NCBI GenBank assembly: GCA_937973935.1
Contig: CALJJF010000209.1
Span: 1 to 14,621 of the forward strand
Length of the DNA stretch: 14,621 nt
DNA from: MKRK01 sp001896915
GTDB taxonomy: Bacteria; Bacillota; Clostridia; Oscillospirales; Acutalibacteraceae
Reading direction: 5' to 3'
Shown: piece by piece, positions 13,785 to 14,621 of the stretch
Numbering within the stretch: the first letter of the stretch is position 1
Layout: the number at the start of each line of letters is the position of its first letter
Program-made: the position numbers and the translations under genes
The notes under the pieces: model-generated
What the model was told of the DNA's origin: nothing
Databases searched by the model: none
What the model saw: the letters and a program-made list of their open reading frames with translations, nothing else

Positions 13785-13855
13785 CAAATTCATCTCCTTT
13801 ACAGTTTCATAGTTATTATTCACTCTGTAACGGAGTTTATTCATAAATTTATTTT

Positions 13856-14395
13856 TTATTTTTTAAAAAAACTTGGGACATTTAAAAATTTATTCACCAC
13901 GACTGCTATGATGATACCAATTGTGGTTTCAATCATACGCATGACCGCATAAATATATCTGTCCTCGGTGTTGTGATTGATCATAATGGCAACAAAAACA
14001 ACACAGGCAATGGCGGATGCATCTTGTTTTTTTGTGATATTGGAAACAAAAATACAAATGACAATTCCCACTCCCACAACCAAAACATTGTATTGCTGGG
14101 TTTTTACATATTCCTCAGAAAGTAATATCAAAACACCTGTCACACCGCCGATCGCCGTTCCGATAAGACGGACGATTCCCATCTTCAATGACTTCATGGT
14201 CGTACCCTGCAAGCAAATGATGGCTGCTGTACAAGCATAAAACGGTGCCCAGATTTTTAATCCCGAGCTTGGAACATGAAACAATGTATTTAAATCGATT
14301 TGTTCAAAAAAAACAATGCAGAGCATCACCGAAACGGATGTTTTAATGGTCCGCATTCCAAGCCCCGGAAGCTTTTTTGATTTGCTTTGTGCCAT
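13856..14395 (-). CDS. ArAE/FUSC-family (aromatic acid exporter-like) membrane protein
   Basis: This 179-residue protein has about five to six hydrophobic segments and follows the short ArAE_1 (DUF939) pattern. An N-terminal GLGMRTIKTSVSVMLCIVF leads into the first helix. Then come APFYACTAAIICLQGTTMKS (50-69) and MGIVRLIGTAIGGVTGVLIL, and a C-terminal RMIETTIGIIIAVVVNKF helix. Family members related to AaeB/FUSC are annotated as aromatic-acid exporters, but the short Firmicute versions lack the long cytoplasmic domain and have no proven substrate. AGGGAG precedes ATG 14395. The perfect promoter at 14514-14542 suggests strong expression with a leader of about 110 nt. Confidence 0.85.
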   Translation of the reverse strand: MAQSKSKKLPGLGMRTIKTSVSVMLCIVFFEQIDLNTLFHVPSSGLKIWAPFYACTAAIICLQGTTMKSLKMGIVRLIGTAIGGVTGVLILLSEEYVKTQQYNVLVVGVGIVICIFVSNITKKQDASAIACVVFVAIMINHNTEDRYIYAVMRMIETTIGIIIAVVVNKFLNVPSFFKK

Positions 14396-14513
14396 TATCT
14401 GCTCTCCCTTTTTATCAAGGCAAATACGGCCATTAACCTTCGCCTTTTATACAAATTCTATTTAAAAATCGGAAACGAAAAGAGTTTCGACCAGTTTGGA
14501 TTTGCGTAACAGA

Positions 14514-14542
14514 ATTATACACCACAATATTTTACGTGTCAA
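14514..14542 (-). promoter_or_regulatory. Consensus sigma-A promoter for the ArAE-like gene
   Basis: On the minus strand TTGACA (14542-14537), a 17-bp spacer and TATAAT (14519-14514) match the consensus perfectly. The start would be near 14507, about 110 nt before the ATG. Part of the leader can fold (for example AAGGC near 14440 with GCCTT near 14420), but no known riboswitch class was recognised. From 14543 to the window end I see no supportable gene. Confidence 0.85.
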
Positions 14543-14621
14543 ACCTGTTTTCGTGATTGATCAGGTCATTACGGTCAATAATAAACATAATACAATGAGG
14601 AAGAGCGCCGCTTTTCTCTTT

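Noticed and set aside
14561..14621. Open frames at the right window edge, for example a minus-strand hydrophobic tail ending near 14561 and a plus-strand ATG at 14595.
   Set aside because: Too short to judge. No ribosome site precedes the plus-strand ATG, and nothing matches a known family.

Overview
The window looks like chromosomal DNA from an anaerobic, low-to-mid-GC Firmicute, probably in class Clostridia. Strong AGGAGG-type ribosome sites occur throughout. Promoters match the sigma-A consensus with 17-bp spacers. U-tailed hairpin terminators separate the units. Gene content also fits: a sodium-pumping oxaloacetate decarboxylase operon, a clostridial-style galactokinase variant, and SdpI, DUF378 and ArAE membrane proteins. 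No rRNA, tRNA, CRISPR array, insertion sequence or phage gene was seen. The genus cannot be fixed from this sequence.

Layout, left to right. (1) Positions 1-626 are the 3' end of a GH3 beta-glucosidase. A bidirectional hairpin follows, shared with a convergent leftward operon of galK, galT and a small TM2-domain membrane protein (3346 to 662), driven by a good promoter at 3382-3410. (2) Rightward genes at 3605-5312 encode a diacylglycerol-kinase-family lipid kinase and a PAP2 phosphatase, a kinase/phosphatase pair. The PAP2 gene overlaps by 10 bases the 3' end of a leftward SdpI-family gene. (3) ridA (5869-6246, rightward) converges on an SDR oxidoreductase (7172-6282, leftward) across a strong shared terminator. 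The SDR gene is divergent from an AraC-family regulator (7300-8133), with overlapping promoters and an inverted repeat between them. (4) A PHP-domain phosphoesterase (8263-8946) lies behind two tandem, partly duplicated promoters. (5) Positions 9023-9277 hold what looks like a decayed fragment of a BlaR1/M56 sensor-peptidase gene. A DUF1361 membrane protein (9372-10058) follows.

(6) Positions 13359-10100, leftward, form an oxaloacetate decarboxylase operon in the order oadA (carboxyltransferase), oadG, biotin carrier, oadB. Together these subunits would move CO2 from oxaloacetate to biotin and use its release to export Na+. In this sequence oadB carries a single-base frameshift next to the conserved GGADGPTAIY motif. 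The operon is preceded by an intrinsic-terminator-like hairpin inside its leader region. (7) Farther right are a DUF378 protein and an ArAE/FUSC-family membrane protein, the latter behind a perfect TTGACA-17-TATAAT promoter.

Most of this is ordinary metabolic and housekeeping sequence. I do not see a clearly new multi-gene system. The points most worth checking are the oadB frameshift, the hairpin upstream of the oad operon, the BlaR1 relic, the duplicated promoter, and the altered galactokinase sugar-binding signature.
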